Shown: positions 5,557 through 11,218 of the stretch, one piece after another
Layout: each line of letters opens with the position of its first letter
Position numbering within the stretch: position 1 is the stretch's first letter
Assembly: GCA_031267055.1 (NCBI GenBank)
Contig: JAIRZV010000082.1
Span: 1 to 11,218 of the forward strand
Origin: Candidatus Margulisiibacteriota bacterium
GTDB lineage: Bacteria > Margulisbacteria > Termititenacia > Termititenacales > Termititenacaceae
DNA: 11,218 nt
Direction of reading: 5' to 3'
The notes under the pieces: generated by a model
The model's input: the letters and a program-made list of their open reading frames with translations, nothing else
What the model was told of the DNA's origin: nothing
The model's database searches: none
Position numbers and translations under genes: made by a program

Positions 5557-6825
5557 TTAATGCTCTTTCAGCCATTTCAGCCAGTCTTGAATTTTTTTCT
5601 CATAACCGCGATTGCTCGGCGTATAGTATTTACGGTCTTCCGGTAAATATTTTTGCTCTTTGACATAGGCATTCGGGAAATCGTGCGCGTATTTGTAGCC
5701 CGAGCCTTTGCCTTTTTTCTTTTCCTGCTCATACACAGCGTTCAGCAAATGCGGCGGCACGGCAAAATCCACGCCGCTCTCCACATCGGCCAGAGCTTTG
5801 TTGATCGCCAGATAGGAAGCGTTGCTTTTGGGCGCGGTGGCGACATAGACGGCGGCCTGTGCCAGCGTGAGCTTGGCTTCGGGGTAGCCGATCTCCGCGA
5901 CAGTGGTCAGCGCGGCGTTAGCGACGAGCAGCGCCAGCGGGTCGGCGTTGCCCACATCCTCGGACGCGCAGATGACGATGCGCCGCGCGATAAAACGCGG
6001 GTCTTCGCCGGCATAGATCATTTTGGCCAGCCAGTACAAAGCCGCGTCCGGATCAGAGCCGCGCATCGACTTGATGAAAGCGGAGATAATATCGTAATGC
6101 GCTGACTCGTCATAGACGATTTGTTTTTTCTGAATAGACTCCTCGATGACGCCCAGCGTGATCTGAATTTTCTTTTCTTTTTCCGGCGTGGTCAGGATGG
6201 CGAGGTCTATCGCGTTGAGTATTTTGCGCGCGTCGCCGCCAGCCATCAGGACCAGATGTTTTTTAGCGTCGTCAGCCATAATGATATTCGGATATTTTTG
6301 CAAACAGTTCTCTATTATCTGCAGGCTTTCCGCCGCGGTCAGTGTCTTAAATTCAAAAACCTGCGAGCGGGAAATCAACGCGGGATTGACGCTGAAATAC
6401 GGATTTTCGGTTGTCGCGCCGATCAGGATAATCACGCCGGACTCCACATCGGGCAGCAGCGCGTCTTGCTGGGCTTTGTTGAAGCGGTGTATCTCGTCGA
6501 GAAATAATATTGTGCGCCGTTTGTGATAGGCCAGCGTTTCTTTGGCTTTCTCGATGACCTCGCGCAGATCGGCGACTTTGGAATTAACGGCGTTGAGCTG
6601 GATAAACTCGGCCTGCGTTTTACGCGCGATCAGATTGGCCAGCGCGGTTTTGCCTGTGCCGGGCGGCCCTGAAAAGATCAGTGAATTGAGCCGATCGGCT
6701 TCGATAGCGCGCCGCAACAATCGCCCCTCGCCTACAATATGCTCTTGCCCTACAAATTCCGCGAAATCCTGCGGCGCCATACGTTTGGCCAGCGGCATAC
6801 CGAGATCGGTTTTGAATAGATCCAT
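5557..6825 (-). CDS. rarA: Replication-associated recombination protein A (RarA/MgsA AAA+ ATPase)
   Basis: RarA (MgsA; WRNIP1/Mgs1 in eukaryotes) is a clamp-loader-related AAA+ ATPase acting at stalled replication forks. At 422 residues this copy is full length and looks intact. Walker A is GPPGTGKT (53-60), Walker B is ILFLDEIH (106-113), sensor 1 is GATTENP (136-142), the arginine finger lies in SRSQVF (152-157), and the sensor 2 region is GGDARKILNAID (196-207). The C-terminal half has the RarA-specific MRGSDPDAALYWLAKMI (254-270), ARRIVICASEDVGNADP (280-296) and the closing YKYAHDFPNAYV (378-389). The ATG at 6825 gives the normal N-terminus, but no Shine-Dalgarno precedes it, so the message may have a very short or no leader. 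It diverges from the barrel gene across a 52-base gap. It is a housekeeping gene with no evident link to its neighbours. Confidence 0.96.
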   Translation of the reverse strand: MDLFKTDLGMPLAKRMAPQDFAEFVGQEHIVGEGRLLRRAIEADRLNSLIFSGPPGTGKTALANLIARKTQAEFIQLNAVNSKVADLREVIEKAKETLAYHKRRTILFLDEIHRFNKAQQDALLPDVESGVIILIGATTENPYFSVNPALISRSQVFEFKTLTAAESLQIIENCLQKYPNIIMADDAKKHLVLMAGGDARKILNAIDLAILTTPEKEKKIQITLGVIEESIQKKQIVYDESAHYDIISAFIKSMRGSDPDAALYWLAKMIYAGEDPRFIARRIVICASEDVGNADPLALLVANAALTTVAEIGYPEAKLTLAQAAVYVATAPKSNASYLAINKALADVESGVDFAVPPHLLNAVYEQEKKKGKGSGYKYAHDFPNAYVKEQKYLPEDRKYYTPSNRGYEKKIQDWLKWLKEH

Positions 6826-6834
6826 AAGGCATTA

Positions 6835-6865
6835 AGTATAGCAAATAGCTTAAAGTATATTTGCT
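6835..6865. promoter_or_regulatory. Operator-like dyad in the rarA / barrel divergent promoter region
   Basis: AGCAAATA (6840-6847) and TATTTGCT (6858-6865) form a perfect 8-bp inverted repeat with a 10-base spacer. AGTATA occurs twice (6835-6840 and 6854-6859), each reading TATACT, a -10-like box, on the minus strand towards rarA. TATATT at 6856-6861 is a possible -10 for the barrel gene. No convincing -35 boxes are seen on either strand, so exact start sites are uncertain. Confidence 0.4.
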
Positions 6866-6877
6866 GAAAATCTGGGT

Positions 6878-8500
6878 ATGAATTTCTGTATGCCAAAACT
6901 AAAAATAATATTTATTGCCGCACTGCTGGCCTGTGCCTGCGCTGATTACAAAACGACTTACGGGCTGGAGGATATTTTGACCGGCGCTGACGCCGCGGCG
7001 CGCGGCGGCGCGTATCTTGGCGGTGCGGACAACAACAGCTTCATTTTTCAAAACTATGCCGCGCTAGCGCAAAATCCAGCGCCGCGCGTTTCGCTGACAG
7101 CTTTCAAATTGATCAGCGAAATCAATTATCTTTCCGCGGCGTACAGTCAGGGCAGTTTTGGTCTGGGCGCGCTGACTATCCGCGAGGACGGTGGCAAGAT
7201 CCGCAACGGCGCCAATCAAATCAGCGGCGGCCGTATCAGTTACAGCGATACCACGCTGTACGGCGCGTACAGCCTGCCAGTGGATTTTGCCGGCGAACAT
7301 TTTGCTCTGGGTTTGCGCGGTAAATATTCCAGCCGTAATTTCTCAGGTCTTGACGGAGCCGCTTGGGGGTTGGGTTTTGACGCGGCCGGTCAGTATCAAT
7401 ATGGCGATTATTGGACTTTGGGTGTGGAGCTAAACAATTTGCTGGCCACCGGCCTGCGCTGGACTTCCGGCGAGACGGAGTTTTTGCCGGTGACGCTGGC
7501 TCTCGGCGCGAAATTCAAAGCTCTGGGGCCGGAAGGTTATTACTGGCAAAAATTCGAGCGGCAAAGCCTGGATTTTTATGCGGATCTGCGCGCGGCCGAT
7601 TACGATACGCTTTTGAGCGCGGGCGTGGAGTTTCAGGCCGCGGACTATTTGGCTCTGCGCGGCGGCGTCAAGCAGGTTTACGATCTCTGGGGTGATACCG
7701 GCACGAAACATTTGCGCTTTTCCGCCGGCGCGGGCGTGAACTGGCTCGGTTTTTATCTGGACTATGCCTACAATCCTGCCGACGATTTGGCGGAAAATCT
7801 GACCCACTTCTTTACTCTGGCTTATCGTTTCGCTTTGCCGCAACCAGAACAGCCGGAGCCCGAGGAGCCAGAGGAGGAAATTATTGCGGAAGATATAGAG
7901 ATAGAAGCGGAACCGGAAGAGCCATTCCGTCAGCGTATTTTCTCGGATATTGGCCATTTATCGCCTGCAGAACAATTGGCGGTCGAGGATCTTGGCTATC
8001 TAGGCATTTTTGAGCCTGTTTCCGATGGCCTATTCCAGCCGCAGGCCGAAATGACGCGTGGAGAATTGGTGGCTATTTTGGTCGATCTGCTGGAGGAAAC
8101 CGAGATAGATAGGCCTGATAATGAAGATTACAGCAATTATGAGGAAAAAGCCGTGGCTTACGGCCTGTTGCGCGGCTATCCTGACGGAAGTTATCGTCTG
8201 GAACAGCCTGTGCGCCGCGATGAAGCCGCCTGCTTAGTTATGAGGTACAACGATATGGTTATCGGCGCTGAACAAATAAGTGGTACTGTACAAAAATATA
8301 AAGACGTGCCGGACTTACACTGGGGACAGGTTGACATCAACACAACTAAACAGCAGAGCTTGACACAGGGAATTGGCAAAAATGTTTTCTTGCCGAAAAT
8401 TAATTTAACCAGACTTGACGCAGTGCGTATTATTTCACGAATGGAAACAATTCGTGAAGCCAGACAGTACTTGCCAGAATTAATTATTGATGCACAATAA
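6878..8500 (+). CDS. PorV-like outer-membrane beta-barrel with C-terminal SLH module
   Basis: This 540-residue exported protein has a signal peptide at about 6-22 (LLACACA before DYKT). An LLAC lipobox-like reading is possible but less likely. Residues 30-320 resemble the PorV/UPF0164 group of FadL-like barrels. TGADAAARGGAYLGGADNNS and FIFQNYAALAQNP correspond to that family's N-terminal plug motif (G-G-A-x-x-A-x-A-D, N-P-A-x-L-A). Alternating Gly/aromatic strands then run to YRFAL at 316-320. An acidic Pro/Glu linker (321-348) leads to three SLH-like repeats (about 354-407, 418-462 and 474-523); the clearest is GLLRGYPDGSYRLEQPVRRDEAA. SLH repeats bind pyruvylated peptidoglycan-linked polymers, so the protein may tether the outer membrane to the wall. 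SLH after the barrel is opposite to the OmpM/SomA order. A second ATG at 6890 is an equally good start. Confidence 0.85.
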   Translation: MNFCMPKLKIIFIAALLACACADYKTTYGLEDILTGADAAARGGAYLGGADNNSFIFQNYAALAQNPAPRVSLTAFKLISEINYLSAAYSQGSFGLGALTIREDGGKIRNGANQISGGRISYSDTTLYGAYSLPVDFAGEHFALGLRGKYSSRNFSGLDGAAWGLGFDAAGQYQYGDYWTLGVELNNLLATGLRWTSGETEFLPVTLALGAKFKALGPEGYYWQKFERQSLDFYADLRAADYDTLLSAGVEFQAADYLALRGGVKQVYDLWGDTGTKHLRFSAGAGVNWLGFYLDYAYNPADDLAENLTHFFTLAYRFALPQPEQPEPEEPEEEIIAEDIEIEAEPEEPFRQRIFSDIGHLSPAEQLAVEDLGYLGIFEPVSDGLFQPQAEMTRGELVAILVDLLEETEIDRPDNEDYSNYEEKAVAYGLLRGYPDGSYRLEQPVRRDEAACLVMRYNDMVIGAEQISGTVQKYKDVPDLHWGQVDINTTKQQSLTQGIGKNVFLPKINLTRLDAVRIISRMETIREARQYLPELIIDAQ

Positions 8501-8755
8501 CAACGCTTTGTTTTGTGCTAATTAACACCACTAAATGCCGGGTAAATGTTTTGTTGTAATTAACGTAGCAGGGCTTTTTACAATAGTTCAGCAATAATTA
8601 ACTGAATTTGTGCAATTATTGTGAATATGTTGAGATATGCAGGCTCATGTGCTTAGCAATTGTTAAGTGCAGGTTAAGATATGCTGGTTTGTTTGTTAAG
8701 TATAGATACGCCGACACGGGATAGTGTGTTTTTTCGAAATCTGAGCTATTCAAGT
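8501..8755. other. AT-rich intergenic stretch with weak repeats, no gene
   Basis: No credible coding sequence is present. CAATAATT (8592-8599) and AATTATTG (8614-8621) form an 8-bp inverted repeat with a 14-base loop. An imperfect direct repeat, about 20 of 28 bases identical, starts at 8629 and 8673 (both GTT-A/G-AGATATGC). CTTAGCAATTGTTAAG (8651-8666) is a near-palindrome. No hairpin followed by a T-run is seen, so no terminator for the barrel gene can be assigned. Confidence 0.55.
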
Positions 8756-8785
8756 GTGCCAATGTCTTGCGTAAGGCACAAGACA

Positions 8786-8826
8786 CCCCTCTGTCGCTTC
8801 GTAACAGCTCCCCTTGCCAAGGGGAG
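8786..8826. repeat. Dispersed-repeat-like unit with perfect CTCCCCTT hairpin
   Basis: CCCCT (8786-8790) is followed by the imperfect hairpin CTGTCGCTTCGTAACAG and then a perfect 8-bp stem: CTCCCCTT (8808-8815), loop GCC, AAGGGGAG (8819-8826). From memory, closely similar two-hairpin strings recur as intergenic repeats in many gut bacterial genomes, mainly Clostridia. No T-run follows on either strand, so it is not an intrinsic terminator. Confidence 0.6.
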
Positions 8827-8843
8827 AAAACTGATAGAGAATT

Positions 8844-8873
8844 GTAGATGCGTTGCATGTACAATGCATCTAC
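8844..8873. repeat. 12-bp-stem palindrome (GTAGATGC…GCATCTAC)
   Basis: GTAGATGC (8844-8851) pairs perfectly with GCATCTAC (8866-8873). GTTG/CAAT continues the stem with one G-T wobble, closing on loop CATGTA. The layout (TTGTAGA, then GTTGCATG at the centre, then TCTAC) resembles short palindromes that are abundant between genes of filamentous cyanobacteria; that comparison is from memory. Confidence 0.75.
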
Positions 8874-8935
8874 TATTATGCCTATGCCGTGTTCGCGCGG
8901 GCAAAATATTTTCCGTGCTAAATAGGACGAGTTTG

Positions 8936-9042
8936 AGAGCGAATATTTTGCCGTGAGCGAGTTTTGGCTCGAACTTAACAAGTGGCACAGCCACGAAGTT
9001 AAGTGAGAGGCCACGGCTCGCGGCGGCAAAGATATTCGCTCT
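8936..9042. repeat. Long imperfect inverted repeat with inner hairpin
   Basis: The outer arms at 8936-8953 (AGAGCGAATATTTTGCCG) and 9024-9042 are complementary apart from one inserted base. Inside, ACTTAAC (8973-8979) pairs with GTTAAGT (8998-9004), and GTGGC (8982-8986) pairs with GCCAC (8990-8994) around loop ACA. The left outer arm can instead pair with 8900-8910, which gives an alternative fold. Confidence 0.7.
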
Positions 9043-9236
9043 GCTTCATTGTAGCCATGAGAGTAAAGATATTTACTCGGCTTTATTACCACTACTGCTA
9101 TATTCGCGTTAAGTTATTATTATTTAATTAAATATTCCTAATCAGTTGTATGACTATATATTTTTGGCTTTACAATAATGTTTTTCTGTAGTAGCATTAG
9201 ACATAAGTTTAGTATATGTAACTGTTGCGTGTATTT

Positions 9237-9242
9237 GGGGGG
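9237..9242 (+). promoter_or_regulatory. G-rich ribosome binding site deciding the GTG start
   Basis: GGGGGG followed by AT lies 9 bases before the GTG at 9252. The same G-rich pattern (AGGGGGAT) precedes the next gene. It argues against the upstream in-frame TTG at 9225, which has no such site. Confidence 0.6.
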
Positions 9243-9251
9243 ATAAAACTT

Positions 9252-10697
9252 GTGAAAAAGTTTTTCAATTTATTTTTGTCGCTGATATTGTTTGCCTGTG
9301 TTTTACAGGCCGCGCCCGGACTTTCTCCGACTCTGGCGGAAATACGTTCCAGCGATAATGATTGCGCTGCTTTTACCTGGCATCAGCCGGAGATTAACGC
9401 CGATCAAGAAATAACGGGCTACTATGTTTATTGGGGCGCTGACGAAGCCGGAGTATCCGATTTTTTTCAAAATAATAATTTTCAAGATGACGCCGCGCAG
9501 TCTTTTGACCCGCCGCCGGTGCAGGATTTTGGCGAGTATTATTTGCGGGTGCGCGCTATGGACAGGGCTGGACACAGCGGAGGCTGGGCGACAGTGCTGA
9601 CGTACATATATGAAGATGAAGCGGAGATATTAGCCGAATTGGCAGAAGAGGAATACGAGGAAGGATACGAATACGGGGAAGAATACGAAGAAGAATATTA
9701 TGCTGACGAAGATGTTGAGCCGGTCGAAGAGGAAGAATTTTATTTTGCTGAAGCCGCGGATATAGACGAGGCGGCAGAAATCGAAACCGAGGACGCCGAA
9801 TTTTTTGATGATGTTGAAGGAGACCTTCTGGCTGTTGCGCCGCAAATGTCCGGCGGTGATTTTGCGATCAGCAACGCTTCGTTTGTTTTAGAAGGCGGCG
9901 GCGATAATCCTTTTGTGCGGCCGATACAACTGCCAGCGATTGTTTTGGACGATGCCGGCGTGCGCTATCAAGATGAGGAAACAGGCGAGGCTCCACAGAT
10001 CGCGATGCGACCGATACAACTGCCGACGGCCGTGATAGCAGATATAGAATACGCCGGGGAGTATGAGAAAAAAACTGAAGCAGAAATCCTGGAAAAAATA
10101 ATTGCGGCTGTGGAAACCGAGCAGACCAATAGCACAGTTTTTAATCCGGAGCTGCCGCTGACCAGAAAAGAAATGTTTAAAATGGTTGTGCGCATGTTGG
10201 AAGAGCAAGGGCTGTCTCTGCCGGAAAAATCTATCCCGCAATTTTCTGACTTGAGCGCCGAACAATTAACGCTGGCTGAAAAAGCGGCGCGCTATGGTTT
10301 GCTACTGGGTTTTCCGGACGGCACAGCGCGTCTGAATCAGCCGGTGCGCAAAGCAGAAGCGGCCTGTATTTTTGCCAGATACAATGCGGCGGTCGGCGAG
10401 AATTTGGGCGGCGCTCTTTTAAGCGCGCAGGCTTTTGTTGATGTGCCGCGCACGCACTGGGCTTATCAAGAGGTCGCGCAGACGAGAGAATTTTTTACAG
10501 CCGCGGCCGAGAATTATTTTCAACCGCAGGCCGAACTTTCGCGTTTGGACACCGCGAAAATGCTGGCCAAATTTAAATATGTACAAGACCAGCGGGAAAA
10601 TCTACCACCGTTGTCCGACAATCAACTGGCGCCTGCGGTCAACGCCGCGGAGAACGCGCAAATTTCGCATTTGCCGGAGCTGGAAAAAGAACAGTAA
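9252..10697 (+). CDS. Exported protein: fibronectin III-like domain, acidic linker, C-terminal SLH module
   Basis: Numbering is from the GTG, which gives 481 residues and a classic signal peptide (1-20, MKKFFNLFLSLILFACVLQA). Residues about 25-119 look like a fibronectin type III fold (FTWHQPEI, ITGYYVYWG, YYLRVRAMDRAGHSGGWA). Residues 120-191 are an extreme Glu/Asp/Tyr-rich low-complexity stretch. RPIQLP occurs twice (223-228 and 253-258) in a poorly structured segment. Three SLH-like repeats follow (about 276-319, 331-381 and 394-446), the best being GLLLGFPDGTARLNQPVRKAEAA and FVDVPRTHWAYQEVA. The SLH part is clearly related to that of the upstream barrel protein, down to its tail (QxRENLPPL versus REARQYLPEL). 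A periplasmic protein held to the cell wall and reaching a partner through its FnIII domain is a reasonable inference. The partner is unknown. Confidence 0.83.
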   Translation: MKKFFNLFLSLILFACVLQAAPGLSPTLAEIRSSDNDCAAFTWHQPEINADQEITGYYVYWGADEAGVSDFFQNNNFQDDAAQSFDPPPVQDFGEYYLRVRAMDRAGHSGGWATVLTYIYEDEAEILAELAEEEYEEGYEYGEEYEEEYYADEDVEPVEEEEFYFAEAADIDEAAEIETEDAEFFDDVEGDLLAVAPQMSGGDFAISNASFVLEGGGDNPFVRPIQLPAIVLDDAGVRYQDEETGEAPQIAMRPIQLPTAVIADIEYAGEYEKKTEAEILEKIIAAVETEQTNSTVFNPELPLTRKEMFKMVVRMLEEQGLSLPEKSIPQFSDLSAEQLTLAEKAARYGLLLGFPDGTARLNQPVRKAEAACIFARYNAAVGENLGGALLSAQAFVDVPRTHWAYQEVAQTREFFTAAAENYFQPQAELSRLDTAKMLAKFKYVQDQRENLPPLSDNQLAPAVNAAENAQISHLPELEKEQ

Positions 10698-10705
10698 AAA
10701 ACAAT

Positions 10706-10733
10706 TTGTGCTCCAGCCGGACGGGTGTATAAT
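10706..10733 (+). promoter_or_regulatory. Sigma-70-type promoter of the PpiC-like gene
   Basis: The -35 box TTGTGC (10706-10711), a 16-base spacer and a perfect -10 box TATAAT (10728-10733) lie between the SLH gene and the foldase. Predicted initiation near 10740 gives a leader of about 27 bases containing AGGGGG (10756-10761), 5 bases before the ATG. Confidence 0.7.
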
Positions 10734-10766
10734 GCGGACAGTTTAATTCTTATCTAGGGGGATTTC

Positions 10767-11218
10767 ATGAAAAAATTTTTGCTGGGAATTTTTTTGTTGA
10801 GCGGTTTATTTGCCGCGGATAAAATTTTGGCGACGATCGGCGCGGCGCACAATATTACTGAAGCCGATGTCAAAACTTATGTGGACTCGCTGCCGGCGCA
10901 GTACACGCAATTTTATTCCACCGCGGAAGGCCAGCGCGAAATACTCAATCGGTTGATCAATAACAAGCTGCTGTCGATCGAAGCCAAAGCGCAGGGTTAT
11001 GAAAAAAACCCCGAGGTGCTGAAAACTCTGGCGAGTGTCAAAGAAGATATTATGACGGATTGGTACATCAAAAGCGAGCTGAGCGATATCGCGGTAAACG
11101 ACGCGGAAGTTTCCAAATACTACAATGACAACAAGACAAAATTTGTCCAGCCGGAAGCGGTGCGCGCCAGTCATATTTTGGTGGACACGGAAGAAGAATT
11201 AAAAGCCGCGCAGGCCGA
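10767..11218 (+). CDS. PpiC/SurA-like periplasmic peptidyl-prolyl isomerase (3' end outside window)
   Basis: The first 150 residues are present and the frame is open at the window edge. A signal peptide (1-16, MKKFLLGIFLLSGLFA then ADKILATIG) is followed by a SurA_N/PrsA-like helical chaperone region (about 18-128). This includes the family-typical I-L-x-x-L-I-N-x-K-L-L-x-x-E-A (59-73) and VNDAEVSKYYNDNKTKFVQP (110-129). VRASHILVDTEEE (132-144) is the first strand of a parvulin (PpiC) domain. Such proteins assist folding of exported and outer-membrane proteins. Its own promoter and the AGGGGGAT ribosome binding site support the start. It lies directly after two envelope genes, which fits a role in their maturation, though parvulins are usually general-purpose. 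SurA, PrsA and plain PpiC cannot be separated without the C-terminus. Confidence 0.9.
   Translation, partial: MKKFLLGIFLLSGLFAADKILATIGAAHNITEADVKTYVDSLPAQYTQFYSTAEGQREILNRLINNKLLSIEAKAQGYEKNPEVLKTLASVKEDIMTDWYIKSELSDIAVNDAEVSKYYNDNKTKFVQPEAVRASHILVDTEEELKAAQA

Larger units (their letters stand above)
8756..9078. repeat. Palindromic repeat island (at least seven hairpins)
   Basis: In about 320 bases there is a dense series of inverted repeats: GTGCC/GGCAC (8756-8779), GTCTTG/CAAGAC (8764-8784), a short imperfect hairpin (8791-8807), 8808-8826, 8844-8873, an 11-bp pair (8900-8910 with 8942-8952), a long stem 8936-9042 with an inner hairpin, and GAGTAAA/TTTACTC (9061-9078). Several share bases and are mutually exclusive. 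The composition differs from the AT-rich flanks. This looks like one or more MITE/REP-like dispersed elements inserted between the two SLH genes. A structured RNA is the alternative. No transposase gene is present. Confidence 0.7.

Noticed and set aside
6899..6940. Lipoprotein lipobox in the barrel protein (LLAC)
   Set aside because: Leu at the -2 position is unusual and a normal A-x-A signal peptidase I site (ACA then DYK) follows at once. Lipidation remains only a minor possibility.
8808..8826. The perfect CTCCCCTT hairpin as an intrinsic terminator
   Set aside because: No T-run follows on either strand, and it lies 300 bases after the nearest upstream stop.
8616..9092. A 158-codon minus-strand open frame through the palindromic island
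   Set aside because: It runs across hairpins and repeats, has no recognisable domain, no plausible ribosome binding site and no protein-like composition. Open frames through palindromes are common by chance.
9225..9251. TTG at 9225 as the start of the second SLH protein
   Set aside because: It would put nine residues ahead of a textbook signal peptide. The G-rich ribosome binding site (9237-9242) is correctly spaced for GTG 9252 instead.

Overview
The window looks like chromosomal DNA from an uncultured diderm (Gram-negative-type) bacterium. It encodes a secretin, a PorV-like outer-membrane barrel, a periplasmic PpiC-type folding factor and a lipoprotein. Two of its surface genes end in S-layer-homology (SLH) modules. 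SLH tethering of the outer membrane is known from deep-branching diderms (Negativicutes OmpM, Thermotoga, Cyanobacteria and relatives). That points towards a lineage such as Margulisbacteria/Saganbacteria or another cyanobacterial or terrabacterial relative. This is an inference from protein architecture only; no rRNA or tRNA gene is visible and I cannot run a phylogeny.

Left part (1-1895, + strand). The window opens inside an uninterrupted ACACA pentanucleotide tract. About 30 bases after it begins a large secreted lipoprotein with three bacterial Ig-like domains, a PKD-like WGDG segment and a C-terminal array of four and a half 31-residue BspA-like repeats.

Minus-strand block (1913-4671). 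Three overlapping genes encode a compact assembly-platform set. The first protein has a PilN/GspL-like fold behind a shortened cytoplasmic domain. The second is a PilO/GspM-like protein, and the third is a very small secretin carrying only one recognisable N-domain. Two short genes of unknown function follow in the same direction. A 30-bp near-perfect dyad lies just ahead of the first gene. Upstream, on the same strand, are a possible GNAT-fold protein with its own good promoter (4751-5470) and rarA (5557-6825), encoding the replication-associated AAA+ ATPase.

Right part (6878-end, + strand). Diverging from rarA across a 52-bp gap with an operator-like dyad is a PorV-like barrel fused to a C-terminal SLH module. 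After a 750-bp non-coding island packed with hairpins and palindromic repeats comes a second SLH protein (fibronectin III-like domain, very acidic linker, SLH module homologous to the first). A strong promoter then precedes a parvulin/SurA-like foldase cut off by the window end. The likely theme of this cluster is building and anchoring the cell envelope: a barrel, a periplasmic linker protein and a chaperone for exported proteins.

The items most worth a second look are the barrel-SLH fusion with its partner, the palindromic island between them, the pentanucleotide tract ahead of the repeat-bearing lipoprotein, and the minimal secretin operon.
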